NCBI GenBank assembly: GCA_000381565.1
Contig: KB906724.1
Location: forward strand, 2,358,801-2,422,800
Source of the DNA: Oxalobacteraceae bacterium AB_14
Lineage (GTDB): Bacteria; Pseudomonadota; Gammaproteobacteria; Burkholderiales; Burkholderiaceae_D
Reading direction: 5' to 3'
Length of the DNA stretch: 64,000 nucleotides
In this document: positions 13,710 through 22,397 of the stretch, one piece after another
Numbering within the stretch: position 1 is the first letter of the stretch
Layout of the letters: every line of letters starts with the position of its first letter
Notes under the pieces: model-generated
What the model was told of the DNA's origin: nothing
The model's database searches: none
What the model saw: only the letters and a program-made list of their open reading frames with translations
Position numbers and translations under genes: made by a program

Positions 13710-14675
13710 ATGAGTGAAGGTCCGGTGCGCAAGCATGCGCAAAAGGTCGCCCGTCCACGGGTAGGCAATGAACGCGGCGTGTTCCGGATGGGGACGTCGC
13801 AGATCAAGCGGATCGGGCTGGGGCGCCGGTACTGGGGCGACATCTATCACTGGATGCTGACGCTGAGCTGGCCGCGCTTCTTCCTGCTGGTCGGCGGCTT
13901 GTACATGGCCACCAACCTGGCGTTCGCGCTGGCGTTCTTCCTGGTGCCAGGCTCGGTCGCCAATGCGCGGCCGGGCTCCTTCCTCGATACCTTCTTCTTC
14001 TCGATCGAAACGCTGGCCACCGTCGGCTACGGCTACATGAATCCCGGGTCGACTTACGGCCACGTGGTCGCCTCGGCCGAGATCCTGCTCGGCATGGTGG
14101 AAGTGGCGACGGTGACGGGCCTGCTGTTCGCGCGCTTCTCGCGGCCGACCTCGCGCATCATGTTCTCCGACGTCGCCGTGATCACGCCGTTCAACGGCGT
14201 GCCGACGCTGATGCTCAGGACCGGCAACGAGCGCGGCAACCTGATCTTGGAAGCCTCGGTGCGGGCCACGCTGATACGCCGCGAGATGACGCTGGAAGGG
14301 CAGATCTTCACGCGCTTCTACGACTTGCAGCTGGAGCGCGAACGCTCGGGCGTGTTCGCGCTGACCTGGACGATACTGCACAAGATCGACGAATCGAGTC
14401 CGTTCTGGGGCAAGTCGCAGGAAGACCTGCACAACGAAGGCGCCACGCTGTCGGTGGCCGTTTCCGGCACCGACGACACGCTCAACGATTTCGTCCACGC
14501 GCGCCAGACCTACGCGGCGGAGCACATCTACTTCAACCACCACTTCGCCGACATCATGTCGGACAAGCAGGATGGCAATGTGCGGATACTGGACTACAGC
14601 AAATTCCACGACATCTACCCGGACGGCACGGAAGGCGGCAACATGCCTGGCGCGGCGCTGGCGCACCCCGGTTGA
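13710..14675 (+). CDS. KirBac-type inward-rectifier potassium channel
   Basis: A 321-residue channel subunit. Two membrane helices flank a pore loop whose selectivity filter TVGYGYM spans residues 104-110. The Arg-rich tail after the second helix (FARFSRPTSRIMFS) leads into a C-terminal immunoglobulin-like cytoplasmic domain typical of Kir channels (about 145-300). The start codon lies 12 bases after def with an AGG upstream, so it may be transcribed with the upstream genes. It probably carries K+ across the inner membrane; gating ligands are unknown. Confidence 0.9.
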   Translation: MSEGPVRKHAQKVARPRVGNERGVFRMGTSQIKRIGLGRRYWGDIYHWMLTLSWPRFFLLVGGLYMATNLAFALAFFLVPGSVANARPGSFLDTFFFSIETLATVGYGYMNPGSTYGHVVASAEILLGMVEVATVTGLLFARFSRPTSRIMFSDVAVITPFNGVPTLMLRTGNERGNLILEASVRATLIRREMTLEGQIFTRFYDLQLERERSGVFALTWTILHKIDESSPFWGKSQEDLHNEGATLSVAVSGTDDTLNDFVHARQTYAAEHIYFNHHFADIMSDKQDGNVRILDYSKFHDIYPDGTEGGNMPGAALAHPG

Positions 14676-14687
14676 TGCGGACGGGCG

Positions 14688-15110
14688 CTATTGGCCGCCC
14701 AGCAGGTCGCGCGCGTTCAGCAGCGCGTAGACGATATCGGGATGCTTGTTGAAGCAGCGGCGCACTGCGGCCGGCACGTTCTCGCGGGTCCTGCGGCACA
14801 GGCCCGGCTGTTCCGCCAGGCGTATCTGCAGGCCCATCACGGTGCGCACGCCGTTCACGCTGGGCGTGATGGTCAGGCGGATGCCCAGCTGCTCCAGCAT
14901 GCGCTGCTCAATGCGGCCCAGTTCTTCGAAGCTGGCGATGTTCTCGATCTTTTCGATCAGCGCCCTTTCCTGCTCGCGGGTGAGGCGCAGGATGCGGATG
15001 TCGATGTCGCCGGGCGTTCTGTCCCATTGTTCCAGCAGCTCGTCGCGGCGGCACTCGCAGGCGCCGGGCGGACATTCTTTACGAATCTGGAAGGGCAGTG
15101 CTTGAGGCAT
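14688..15110 (-). CDS. Hypothetical protein with N-terminal Cys cluster
   Basis: A 140-residue protein I do not recognise. The N-terminus has CPPGACEC (Cys13, Cys18, Cys20), which could bind a metal, followed by a helical, charged middle and a C-terminal half with further Cys residues and NVPAAVRRCFNKHPDIVYALL. There is no signal peptide or membrane helix. It converges with the channel gene and lies 55 bases downstream of another small minus-strand gene. Confidence 0.6.
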   Translation of the reverse strand: MPQALPFQIRKECPPGACECRRDELLEQWDRTPGDIDIRILRLTREQERALIEKIENIASFEELGRIEQRMLEQLGIRLTITPSVNGVRTVMGLQIRLAEQPGLCRRTRENVPAAVRRCFNKHPDIVYALLNARDLLGGQ

Positions 15111-15165
15111 GGTGAAAGCGGCTCAACGGCAACGGGGCGGAGTTAAATTCTACACCTGTTTCACA

Positions 15166-15399
15166 TCACGCCTGCTCGAGCCGTTTCAGGCGCTGGCCGA
15201 CGATGCCCCATTTGCAGGCTTCGCCATCGACGGTGCCGGCCAACACCCAGCCGGTGCCGATCTTTTCAACGCCGATGTCGCATTCAAGTTCCTTGGCCAG
15301 TTTTTCGGCCCAGCCGCGCGCGGCGCCCTGGCCTTTGAACAGTTCATTGCCTTCGAAGATAACGGTGGCGTCGAAAACCGAGGCGGCGAATATGGTCAT
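15166..15399 (-). CDS. Small hypothetical protein
   Basis: A 77-residue protein, acidic in the middle, starting MTIFAASVFDATVIFEGNE. It alternates predicted strands and one helix (GWAEKLAKELE) and has no signal peptide, membrane segment or recognised motif. GC-rich third positions support real coding. The product is probably cytoplasmic; function unknown. Confidence 0.6.
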   Translation of the reverse strand: MTIFAASVFDATVIFEGNELFKGQGAARGWAEKLAKELECDIGVEKIGTGWVLAGTVDGEACKWGIVGQRLKRLEQA

Positions 15400-15484
15400 G
15401 GTGGCGCTCCAAAAGAATAAGCCGATATTGTGCCATCAATTCAGGGGCGACAGGTGGAGCGTCTCCCTGTCCCTCCGGTACCAC

Positions 15485-15500
15485 TACGTCATTCGACGTA
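15485..15500. promoter_or_regulatory. Perfect inverted repeat, candidate operator of the porin/urt operon
   Basis: TACGTC-ATTC-GACGTA is a perfect 6+6 bp inverted repeat with a four-base spacer. It directly abuts the -35 position predicted from the -10-like TAATCT at 15524-15529. Its centre is about 43 bases upstream of the predicted start near 15536, where class II activators bind. The nearby LuxR-type response regulator (22948-23901) is a candidate ligand; that link is inference. Confidence 0.5.
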
Positions 15501-15529
15501 TTCCTCGCGGCTTGTCTGCTGGCTAATCT
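15501..15529 (+). promoter_or_regulatory. Predicted activator-dependent promoter of the porin/urt operon
   Basis: TAATCT (15524-15529) is a fair -10 box; the sequence 17 bases upstream, TTCCTC (15501-15506), is a poor -35. A weak -35 beside an inverted repeat is typical of promoters needing an activator. Confidence 0.35.
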
Positions 15530-15560
15530 TGCAGCATCCAAAACCGAAAAGGGGAACAAG

Positions 15561-16673
15561 ATGGGTTTGAAACGGGGAATGCTGTTGGCCGTAGCGGCGG
15601 CGGTGGCGGGCAATGCCTGCGCCGGCGCCACGGTCAACTTTGGCGAGGACAAGTCGGTCAGCGTCGGCTTCGGCATGCGCGAGAGCTACACCAGCGCCAA
15701 GAACGGCGCGCCGGACGGCGCCGACCGCTCCAGCGACTTCAACCTGGATTCGGCGCGCCTGTTCCTGGGTGCCTCGCTCAACAAAAACATCAAGGGCATG
15801 CTCAACACCGAATGGGACGGCGACAAGATCCGCATCCTGGACGCGGCCGGCCAGTTCGCCATCTCGCCCGAGTTGAACGTCTGGGCCGGCCGCCTGCTGT
15901 CGCCGAGCGATCGCGCCAACATGGCCGGGCCGTACTACTCGCTGGGCGGCGGCTACTGGGCCGGCGTGGCCTCGCGCTACGGCTACAACGGCGGCATCTT
16001 CCGCGGCCGCGACGACGGCGTGGTCGTATGGGGCAACGCCGCCGAGGGCAAGCTGGGTTACTCGTTCGGCGTGTTCGAAGGCCATACCTTCGGCATCGGC
16101 GCGATGACGCCATCGCAGGCCAAGGCGGCCGGCGTCAAGGCCGACGACTCGCTGATGTACGCCGGCCGCCTGCAGTACGATTTCTGGGACGCGGAGCCGG
16201 GCTACTACGGCACCGGCAATTACCTCGGCAGCGCCGACATCCTGTCCATCGGCGTGGCGGGACGCTACCAGAAGGACGGCATCCTCACCGTCGCCAAGAG
16301 CGGCAAGTACAGCTCCTACAACGTCGACTTCCTGATGGAGAAGCGGGTTAAGGGCTCCGGCGCCTTCGCGCTGGAAGCGGCCTGGTACGACTACAACACC
16401 GACGACATCATCAAGTCCGAACAGGGCAAGGCTTATTCTGCGGGCGCTTCCTGGATCTTCGAGCAAAAGGCCGGCTGGGGCAAGTTCCAACCCTTCGTGC
16501 GCTGGCAGAAGTTCGCCGCCGACACCGGCATCGACACCAAACAGTACGACGCGGGCGTGAACTACATCATCGACGGCTACAACGCACAGGTCGGCGCCGT
16601 GTACTCGAAGACCAGGATGACCAAGGCCGCCGATACGGACAAGTTCTCGGTCACCTTGCAGCTGCAATTTTAA
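15561..16673 (+). CDS. Outer-membrane porin of FmdC type
   Basis: A 370-residue outer-membrane protein. Residues 1-22 form a signal peptide (MGLKRGMLLAVAAAVAGNACAG), and the mature part is rich in alternating aromatic/polar strands with a terminal Phe (VTLQLQF), as in beta-barrel porins. The gene lies 22 bases before urtA and has AAAAGGGGA before its ATG. In Methylophilus the fmdC porin accompanies a urea/short-chain amide transporter, so I infer this porin lets urea cross the outer membrane. The family call rests on context and general appearance rather than a motif. Confidence 0.75.
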   Translation: MGLKRGMLLAVAAAVAGNACAGATVNFGEDKSVSVGFGMRESYTSAKNGAPDGADRSSDFNLDSARLFLGASLNKNIKGMLNTEWDGDKIRILDAAGQFAISPELNVWAGRLLSPSDRANMAGPYYSLGGGYWAGVASRYGYNGGIFRGRDDGVVVWGNAAEGKLGYSFGVFEGHTFGIGAMTPSQAKAAGVKADDSLMYAGRLQYDFWDAEPGYYGTGNYLGSADILSIGVAGRYQKDGILTVAKSGKYSSYNVDFLMEKRVKGSGAFALEAAWYDYNTDDIIKSEQGKAYSAGASWIFEQKAGWGKFQPFVRWQKFAADTGIDTKQYDAGVNYIIDGYNAQVGAVYSKTRMTKAADTDKFSVTLQLQF

Positions 16674-16695
16674 TTCCACCTTACGGAGCTATCTC

Positions 16696-17964
16696 ATGAA
16701 AAATCGTCGTCTGTTCATCGCATCCCTGAGCCGTATCGCCGCCGCCACCGCCATGCTGGCCGCCGGCGCTTCGTGGTCCACCAGCGCCTACGCCGCCGAC
16801 ACGATCAAGGTCGGCATCCTGCATTCGCTGTCCGGCACGATGGCGATTTCCGAAACGTCGCTGAAAGACGTGGCGTTGATGACCATCGACGAAATCAACG
16901 CCAAGGGCGGCGTGTTGGGCAAGAAGCTGGAGGCGGTGGTGGTCGATCCGGCTTCCAACTGGCCTCTGTTCGCCGAGAAGGCGCGCGGGCTGATCGCGCA
17001 GGACAAGGTGTCGGTGGTGTTTGGCTGCTGGACGTCGGTGTCGCGCAAGTCGGTGCTGCCGGTGTTCAAGGAGTTGAATAGCCTGCTGTTCTATCCGGTG
17101 CAGTACGAGGGCGAGGAGCTGGAGAAGAACGTGTTCTATACCGGCGCCGCGCCCAACCAGCAGGCGATACCTGCGGTGGAATACCTGATGAGCAAGGACG
17201 GCGGCGGCGCCAAGCGCTTCGTGCTGCTGGGGACCGACTACGTTTATCCGCGCACCACCAACAAGATCCTGCGCGCCTACCTGAAGAGCAAGGGCATCAA
17301 GGATGGCGATATCGACGAGGTGTACACCCCGTTCGGCCATTCGGACTACCAGACCATCGTCGCCAACATCAAGAAGTTCTCGGCCGGCGGCAAGACGGCG
17401 GTGATCTCGACCATCAACGGCGATTCCAATGTGCCGTTCTACAAGGAGCTGGGCAACGCCGGCCTGAAGGCGACCGATGTGCCAGTGGTGGCGTTCTCGG
17501 TGGGCGAGGAGGAGCTGCGCGGCGTGGACACCAAGCCGCTGCTGGGCCACCTGGCGGCGTGGAACTACTTCGAGTCGGTGAAGAATCCGGTGAACACGGA
17601 GTTCATCAAGAAGTGGAAGGCCTATGCTGTCGCCAAGAAGCTGCCGAACGCGAATACCGTCGTGACCAACGATCCGATGGAGGCGACCTACGTCGGCATC
17701 CACATGTGGGCGCAGGCGGTGGAGAAGGCCAAGTCGACCGATACCGACAAGGTGATCGCGGCGATGGCGGGGCAGAGCTTCAAGGCGCCGTCGGGCTTCA
17801 CGTTGACGATGGATGCGACCAATCACCATCTGCACAAGCCGGTGTTCATCGGCGAGATCCGTCCGGACGGCCAGTTCAGCGTGGTGTGGAAGACGCCTGG
17901 CCCGGTGCGCGCGAATCCATGGAGCCCGTACATTCCGGGTAACGAGGGTAAGCAGAAGCTGTAA
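16696..17964 (+). CDS. urtA: Urea ABC transporter substrate-binding protein UrtA
   Basis: A 422-residue periplasmic binding protein with a signal peptide of about 34 residues ending STSAYAADT. The mature protein starts with KVGILHSLSGTMAISE, and segments such as FGCWTSVSRKSVLPVF, FYPVQYEGEE and YVYPRTTNKI are typical of UrtA rather than the related amino-acid binding proteins. It captures urea and delivers it to UrtBC. The ribosome binding site is ACGGAG. A palindromic repeat lies between it and urtB. Confidence 0.93.
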   Translation: MKNRRLFIASLSRIAAATAMLAAGASWSTSAYAADTIKVGILHSLSGTMAISETSLKDVALMTIDEINAKGGVLGKKLEAVVVDPASNWPLFAEKARGLIAQDKVSVVFGCWTSVSRKSVLPVFKELNSLLFYPVQYEGEELEKNVFYTGAAPNQQAIPAVEYLMSKDGGGAKRFVLLGTDYVYPRTTNKILRAYLKSKGIKDGDIDEVYTPFGHSDYQTIVANIKKFSAGGKTAVISTINGDSNVPFYKELGNAGLKATDVPVVAFSVGEEELRGVDTKPLLGHLAAWNYFESVKNPVNTEFIKKWKAYAVAKKLPNANTVVTNDPMEATYVGIHMWAQAVEKAKSTDTDKVIAAMAGQSFKAPSGFTLTMDATNHHLHKPVFIGEIRPDGQFSVVWKTPGPVRANPWSPYIPGNEGKQKL

Positions 17965-17995
17965 GCCGCGGCCTCGTAACGGGTTGGCTCAGTAT

Positions 17996-18052
17996 GGACT
18001 CCCGCTTTCGCGGGAGTGACGGAGGGCCGTCGTCCCCGCGCAGGCGGGGACC
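17996..18052. repeat. Dispersed bipartite palindromic repeat, copy 1
   Basis: Two palindromes, ACTCCCGC-TTTC-GCGGGAGT and GTCCCCGC-GCAG-GCGGGGAC, in head-to-head order, followed by CCATAGAAC. It is a diverged copy of the element seen in four other gaps in this window. It sits inside the urt operon, between urtA and urtB. Confidence 0.8.
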
Positions 18053-18079
18053 CATAGAACATCACACAAGGAATATATC

Positions 18080-19654
18080 TTGAAAAAACTCCTGCTCCTG
18101 GCCTGCCTGCTGTTGTCCTGCGCGGCGCAAGCGGCCATCGACGCCAGCTTGCTGGCGCCCCTGGCCGGCAACGATCCCGACGCCCGCGTCGACGCCATCG
18201 TCAGGATCGGCGCGCTGGCCAACGACGACGCCGCCCGCCTGCTGACGGCGCTCAAGAGCGACGCCCTGTACGCCACGCCGGACGGCCGCGTCTTCATCAT
18301 CACCGATGACAAGGCCTACGACCCGGCCACCGGCGAAACCGGCCCGCTACCCGAGGGTCTGGACGGCGTGATGGTCAACAACCGCCTGCGCGGCGCCGTC
18401 GACGACGCGCTGTCCGCGCTCAAACTGTTCTCGCCGGACCGCGCGCAGCGGCTGGCCGCAGCCACCGAGCTGCAAAAAAGCGTCACTCTCGCGCAGGCCC
18501 CGCTGATCGAAAAAGCGCTGGCGTCCGAGCAGGACGCCGAGATCCGCCCCATGCTGCAACTGGTCGCCGCCACCGCCAACCTGCAATCGCCGGACGCCGC
18601 GAAGCGCAAGGCCGCCGTCGAGGCGCTGGCCGACAGCAGCAACGCCAACCTGCGCCCGCTGCTGCAAGCGATGTTGAGCGATAGAGAAGCCGACCAGGCG
18701 GTACGCGTGGCCGCCGCCCACACCTTGCAGGCCCTGGACAGCCGCCTGGCCCGCACCGAATTTATCGGCAACGTCTTCTACGGCATCTCGCTGGCGAGCG
18801 TGCTGCTGCTGACGGCCCTCGGCCTGGCCATCACCTTCGGCCTGATGGGCATCATCAACATGGCCCACGGCGAGTTGCTGATGATAGGCGCCTACACCAC
18901 CTACCTGTGCCAGCTCGGCTTCCGCAACTACTTCCCAACGGCAGTGGACTGCTACCTGATCGCCGCGCTGCCGGCCGCCTTCCTGGTGACGGCCGCCGTC
19001 GGCGTCGCGCTGGAGCGCACGGTAATCCGCTGGCTCTACGGCCGCCCGCTGGAAACGCTGCTGGCCACCTGGGGCATCAGCCTGATACTGATGCAGGCGG
19101 TGCGCACCATCTTCGGTGCGCAGAACGTCGAGGTGGCCAATCCATCGTGGATGTCGGGTGGCGTGACCGTGCTTGGCTCGCTGGTGCTGGCCTACAACCG
19201 CATCGTCATCATCGTGTTCGCGCTGCTGGTGGTGGCCGGCGTCTGGCTGATACTGAACAAGACCCGGCTTGGCCTGTTCGTCCGCGCCGTGATGCAGAAC
19301 CGCCGCATGGCCGGCTGCGTCGGCGTCTCCACCGCGAAGATCGACATGATGACCTTCGGCCTCGGCTCCGGCATCGCGGGGCTGGGCGGCGTGGCCCTGT
19401 CGCAGTTGGGTAACGTGGGCCCGGACCTGGGCCAGAGCTACATCGTCGATTCCTTCATGGTGGTGGTGCTGGGCGGCGTGGGCCAACTGGCGGGCACCAT
19501 CATCGCCGCGCTGGGACTGGGCGAGGCGAATAAATTCCTGGAGCCGGTGGCGGGCGCGGTGCTGGCCAAGATCGCCATCCTGGTCTTCATCATCATGTTC
19601 ATCCAGAAGCGGCCGCAGGGCCTGTTCGCCATGAAAGGCAGGAGCGCGGAATGA
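18080..19654 (+). CDS. urtB: Urea ABC transporter permease UrtB
   Basis: A 524-residue inner-membrane permease of the branched-chain amino-acid (LivH) class. It has a signal-like N-terminus, a long periplasmic N-terminal domain of about 220 residues rich in helical repeats, and then about eight or nine membrane helices with the conserved GLMGIINMAHGELLMIGAY segment. The long N-terminal extension is normal for UrtB. It overlaps urtC by four bases (ATGA). Confidence 0.93.
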   Translation: MKKLLLLACLLLSCAAQAAIDASLLAPLAGNDPDARVDAIVRIGALANDDAARLLTALKSDALYATPDGRVFIITDDKAYDPATGETGPLPEGLDGVMVNNRLRGAVDDALSALKLFSPDRAQRLAAATELQKSVTLAQAPLIEKALASEQDAEIRPMLQLVAATANLQSPDAAKRKAAVEALADSSNANLRPLLQAMLSDREADQAVRVAAAHTLQALDSRLARTEFIGNVFYGISLASVLLLTALGLAITFGLMGIINMAHGELLMIGAYTTYLCQLGFRNYFPTAVDCYLIAALPAAFLVTAAVGVALERTVIRWLYGRPLETLLATWGISLILMQAVRTIFGAQNVEVANPSWMSGGVTVLGSLVLAYNRIVIIVFALLVVAGVWLILNKTRLGLFVRAVMQNRRMAGCVGVSTAKIDMMTFGLGSGIAGLGGVALSQLGNVGPDLGQSYIVDSFMVVVLGGVGQLAGTIIAALGLGEANKFLEPVAGAVLAKIAILVFIIMFIQKRPQGLFAMKGRSAE

Positions 19655-20733
19655 ATCATCCCTCTCTCTTTTCGCACCGGGCGTGGAGCGGCATCGCCGC
19701 CTGCTGCGTGGTGCTGGCCGCGCTGCCTGTGCTGAACCTGGCCTTTGCGGACGGCCATCCGCTGCATGTGCCCAGCTACATGGTCAGCCTGGTCGGAAAA
19801 TTCATGTGCTACGCGCTGGCCGCGCTGGCGCTCGACATGGTGTGGGGCTATGCCGGCATCCTGTCGCTGGGCCACGGCGTGTTCTTCGCGCTGGGGGCCT
19901 ATGCGCACGGCATGTACCTGATGCGCGCCATCGGCAGGGAGGGCGTGTACCAGAGCGACCTGCCGGACTTCATGGTCTTCCTCGACTGGAAGACCTATCC
20001 CTGGTACTGGACCGCCACCGACAGCTTCTGGTACTGCCTGGCGCTGGTGGTGCTGGTGCCGGGCGTGCTGGCGTTCGTGTTCGGCTACTTCGCTTTCCGC
20101 TCGCGCATCAAGGGTGTGTACTTCTCGATCATCACGCAGGCCATGACCTACGCCTTCATGCTGCTGTTTTTCCGTAATAACACCGGCTTTGGCGGTAACA
20201 ACGGCTTCACGGACTTCAAGCGGATACTGGGTTACTCGATCAGCGCGCCCGCCACCAAGGCCACGCTGTACCTGGTCACGCTGGCGATGCTGGCCGGTTC
20301 GCTGCTGCTGTGCCGCTGGATCGTCAAGTCCAAGCTGGGGCGCGTGCTGCAGGCGGTGCGCGATTCGGAATCTCGGCTGATGTTCATCGGTTATAACCCG
20401 CTGTGGTTCAAGCTGTTCGTGTGGACCTTGTCGGCGGTGCTGTGCGGGATAGCGGGCGCGCTGTATGTGCCGCAGGTGGGCATCATCAATCCATCCGAGA
20501 TGTCGCCGGCGAATTCGATCGAGATGGTTATCTGGGCGGCGGTGGGCGGGCGCGGCACGTTGCTCGGGCCTATCATCGGCGCGTTCTCGGTCAACGGCTT
20601 GAAAAGCTGGTTCACCGGCGCCTTCCCGAATTTGTGGCTGTTCGCGCTGGGGTTGATCTTCATCCTGGTGACGCGCTACCTGCCGCAGGGCATAGCCGGA
20701 CTGGCCGCGCGGTGGCGCAGGGAGCAGGCATGA
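19651..20733 (+). CDS. urtC: Urea ABC transporter permease UrtC
   Basis: A 360-residue permease of the LivM class and partner of UrtB. Conserved segments include DMVWGYAGILSLGHGVFFALG and the cytoplasmic loop GRVLQAVRDSESRLMFIGYN that contacts the ATPases. It has about ten hydrophobic helices. The start overlaps the urtB stop and the stop overlaps the urtD start. Confidence 0.93.
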   Translation: MNHPSLFSHRAWSGIAACCVVLAALPVLNLAFADGHPLHVPSYMVSLVGKFMCYALAALALDMVWGYAGILSLGHGVFFALGAYAHGMYLMRAIGREGVYQSDLPDFMVFLDWKTYPWYWTATDSFWYCLALVVLVPGVLAFVFGYFAFRSRIKGVYFSIITQAMTYAFMLLFFRNNTGFGGNNGFTDFKRILGYSISAPATKATLYLVTLAMLAGSLLLCRWIVKSKLGRVLQAVRDSESRLMFIGYNPLWFKLFVWTLSAVLCGIAGALYVPQVGIINPSEMSPANSIEMVIWAAVGGRGTLLGPIIGAFSVNGLKSWFTGAFPNLWLFALGLIFILVTRYLPQGIAGLAARWRREQA

Positions 20734-21539
20734 GCGCCAATGAACATTTGAACATTTCGTCGGGGCGCGTGGCGGAGCCCGGGCTGGACACCACGCACGG
20801 CGCCATCCTGTACCTGGAAGAGATTACGGTGTCGTTCGACGGCTTCCGCGCGTTGAATAAACTGAGCCTGGATATTTCGGTCGGCGAGCTGCGCTGCATC
20901 ATCGGCCCGAATGGCGCGGGCAAGACCACGATGATGGACGTCATCACCGGCAAGACGCGGCCCACCTCCGGCACGGCATTCTTCGGCCAGACCATGGACC
21001 TGAGCCGCATGACGGAATACCAGATCGCGCACGCCGGCATAGGCCGCAAGTTCCAGCGCCCGACCATCTTCGAGCAGCACACGGTGTTTGAAAACCTCGA
21101 ACTGGCGATGAAGACCGACAAACGCGTTCGCCCGACCTTGTTCGCGCGCCTGTCGTCCGAACAACGCGGCAAGGTCGACGAGATCCTCAAGCTGATACGC
21201 CTGAATGGCAGCGAACGGCGGCCGGCGGGCCTGCTCTCGCATGGGCAGAAGCAGTGGCTGGAGATTGGCATGCTGCTGATGCAGGAGCCGCAACTGATCC
21301 TGCTCGATGAACCGGTGGCCGGCATGTCCGACGCCGAAACGGCGCGCACGGCGGAACTGCTCAACGAATTGCGCGGCAAGCATTCGATCATGGTGGTGGA
21401 GCATGACATGGCGTTCGTGACGGAGATCGCGCAGCAGGGCGTGGTGACGGTGCTGCACGAAGGCGCGGTGCTGGCGCAAGGCACGATGGCGCAGGTGCAG
21501 GCCGACGAGCGGGTGATTGAAGTTTATCTGGGGCGCTGA
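20730..21539 (+). CDS. urtD: Urea ABC transporter ATP-binding protein UrtD
   Basis: A 269-residue ATPase of the LivG class. Walker A GPNGAGKT is at residues 59-66; the signature is LLSHGQKQWLEIG and Walker B is LILLDEPVAGM. The LSHGQ form in place of LSGGQ is typical of UrtD. I start it at 20730, where the ATG overlaps the urtC stop and GGAGCAGG lies upstream. Confidence 0.93.
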   Translation: MSANEHLNISSGRVAEPGLDTTHGAILYLEEITVSFDGFRALNKLSLDISVGELRCIIGPNGAGKTTMMDVITGKTRPTSGTAFFGQTMDLSRMTEYQIAHAGIGRKFQRPTIFEQHTVFENLELAMKTDKRVRPTLFARLSSEQRGKVDEILKLIRLNGSERRPAGLLSHGQKQWLEIGMLLMQEPQLILLDEPVAGMSDAETARTAELLNELRGKHSIMVVEHDMAFVTEIAQQGVVTVLHEGAVLAQGTMAQVQADERVIEVYLGR

Positions 21540-21544
21540 CGAAT

Positions 21545-22243
21545 ATGCTGCAAGTCGAAAGAATCAACCAGTACTACGGCTCCTCGCACACGCTGCGTGG
21601 CGTTTCGCTGGAACTGGAGCGGGGCAAATGCATGGCGCTGTTGGGCCGCAACGGCGTCGGCAAGACCACGCTGCTCAAGTGCCTGATGGGCGTGCTGCCT
21701 GTATCGGCCGGCGCGGTGCGGCTGGAAGGGCGCGACATCACGCGCATGGCGCCGCACCAGCGCGCGCGCGCCGGCATCGCCTACGTGCCGCAGGGCCGGG
21801 AGATATTCGCCCGGCTGACGGTGGAGGAGAACCTGCTGATGGGCCTCGCCACGCACAGCGGCAGGAAGGCGGCCACCATCAAGGGCGAGGTGTACGAGCT
21901 GTTCCCGGTGCTCAAGGAGATGCTGCACCGGCGCGGCGGCGACCTGTCCGGCGGCCAGCAGCAGCAACTGGCGATCGCGCGCGCGCTGCTGGCCGAGCCC
22001 AGGCTGATCATCCTCGACGAGCCGACCGAGGGCATCCAGCCGTCCATCATCAAGGACATCGGCAACGTGATCCGGCTGCTGCGTCAGCGCGGCGACATGG
22101 CGATCCTGCTGTGCGAGCAGTACTTCGACTTCGCCCACGAGCTGGCCGACCAGTTCATCGTGCTGTCGCGCGGCGAGGTGGTGGCCTCCGGCGCGCAGGC
22201 GGCGATGAACCAGCCGGACGTCAAGCGCCACCTGGCGGTGTAG
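21545..22243 (+). CDS. urtE: Urea ABC transporter ATP-binding protein UrtE
   Basis: A 232-residue ATPase of the LivF class pairing with UrtD. Walker A GRNGVGKT is at residues 34-41, the signature is LSGGQQQQLAIAR, and Walker B is LIILDEPTEGIQP; the final GIQPS is typical of this family. It starts five bases after urtD and closes the operon. No urease genes follow in this window, so urea use must depend on genes elsewhere. Confidence 0.93.
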   Translation: MLQVERINQYYGSSHTLRGVSLELERGKCMALLGRNGVGKTTLLKCLMGVLPVSAGAVRLEGRDITRMAPHQRARAGIAYVPQGREIFARLTVEENLLMGLATHSGRKAATIKGEVYELFPVLKEMLHRRGGDLSGGQQQQLAIARALLAEPRLIILDEPTEGIQPSIIKDIGNVIRLLRQRGDMAILLCEQYFDFAHELADQFIVLSRGEVVASGAQAAMNQPDVKRHLAV

Positions 22244-22397
22244 GCCGGCTTTGGGCGCGTTATGGCCGGATCAGGCCCGGCGCGCGAGCGCCGAGGGCAA
22301 GGCGCCATGGAAGGGAGGCACTGAGCATTCCCGCAGATTTGGCCGCATCGCCGATTGCTGATAAAGTAACGCTCCTTTTTTATTTGTCAGGTTTGCC

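Noticed and set aside
17996..18052. Paired palindromes considered as a CRISPR-like or att site
   Set aside because: The units are palindromic and scattered singly or in pairs over the window, with no regularly spaced array, no spacers and no integrase nearby.
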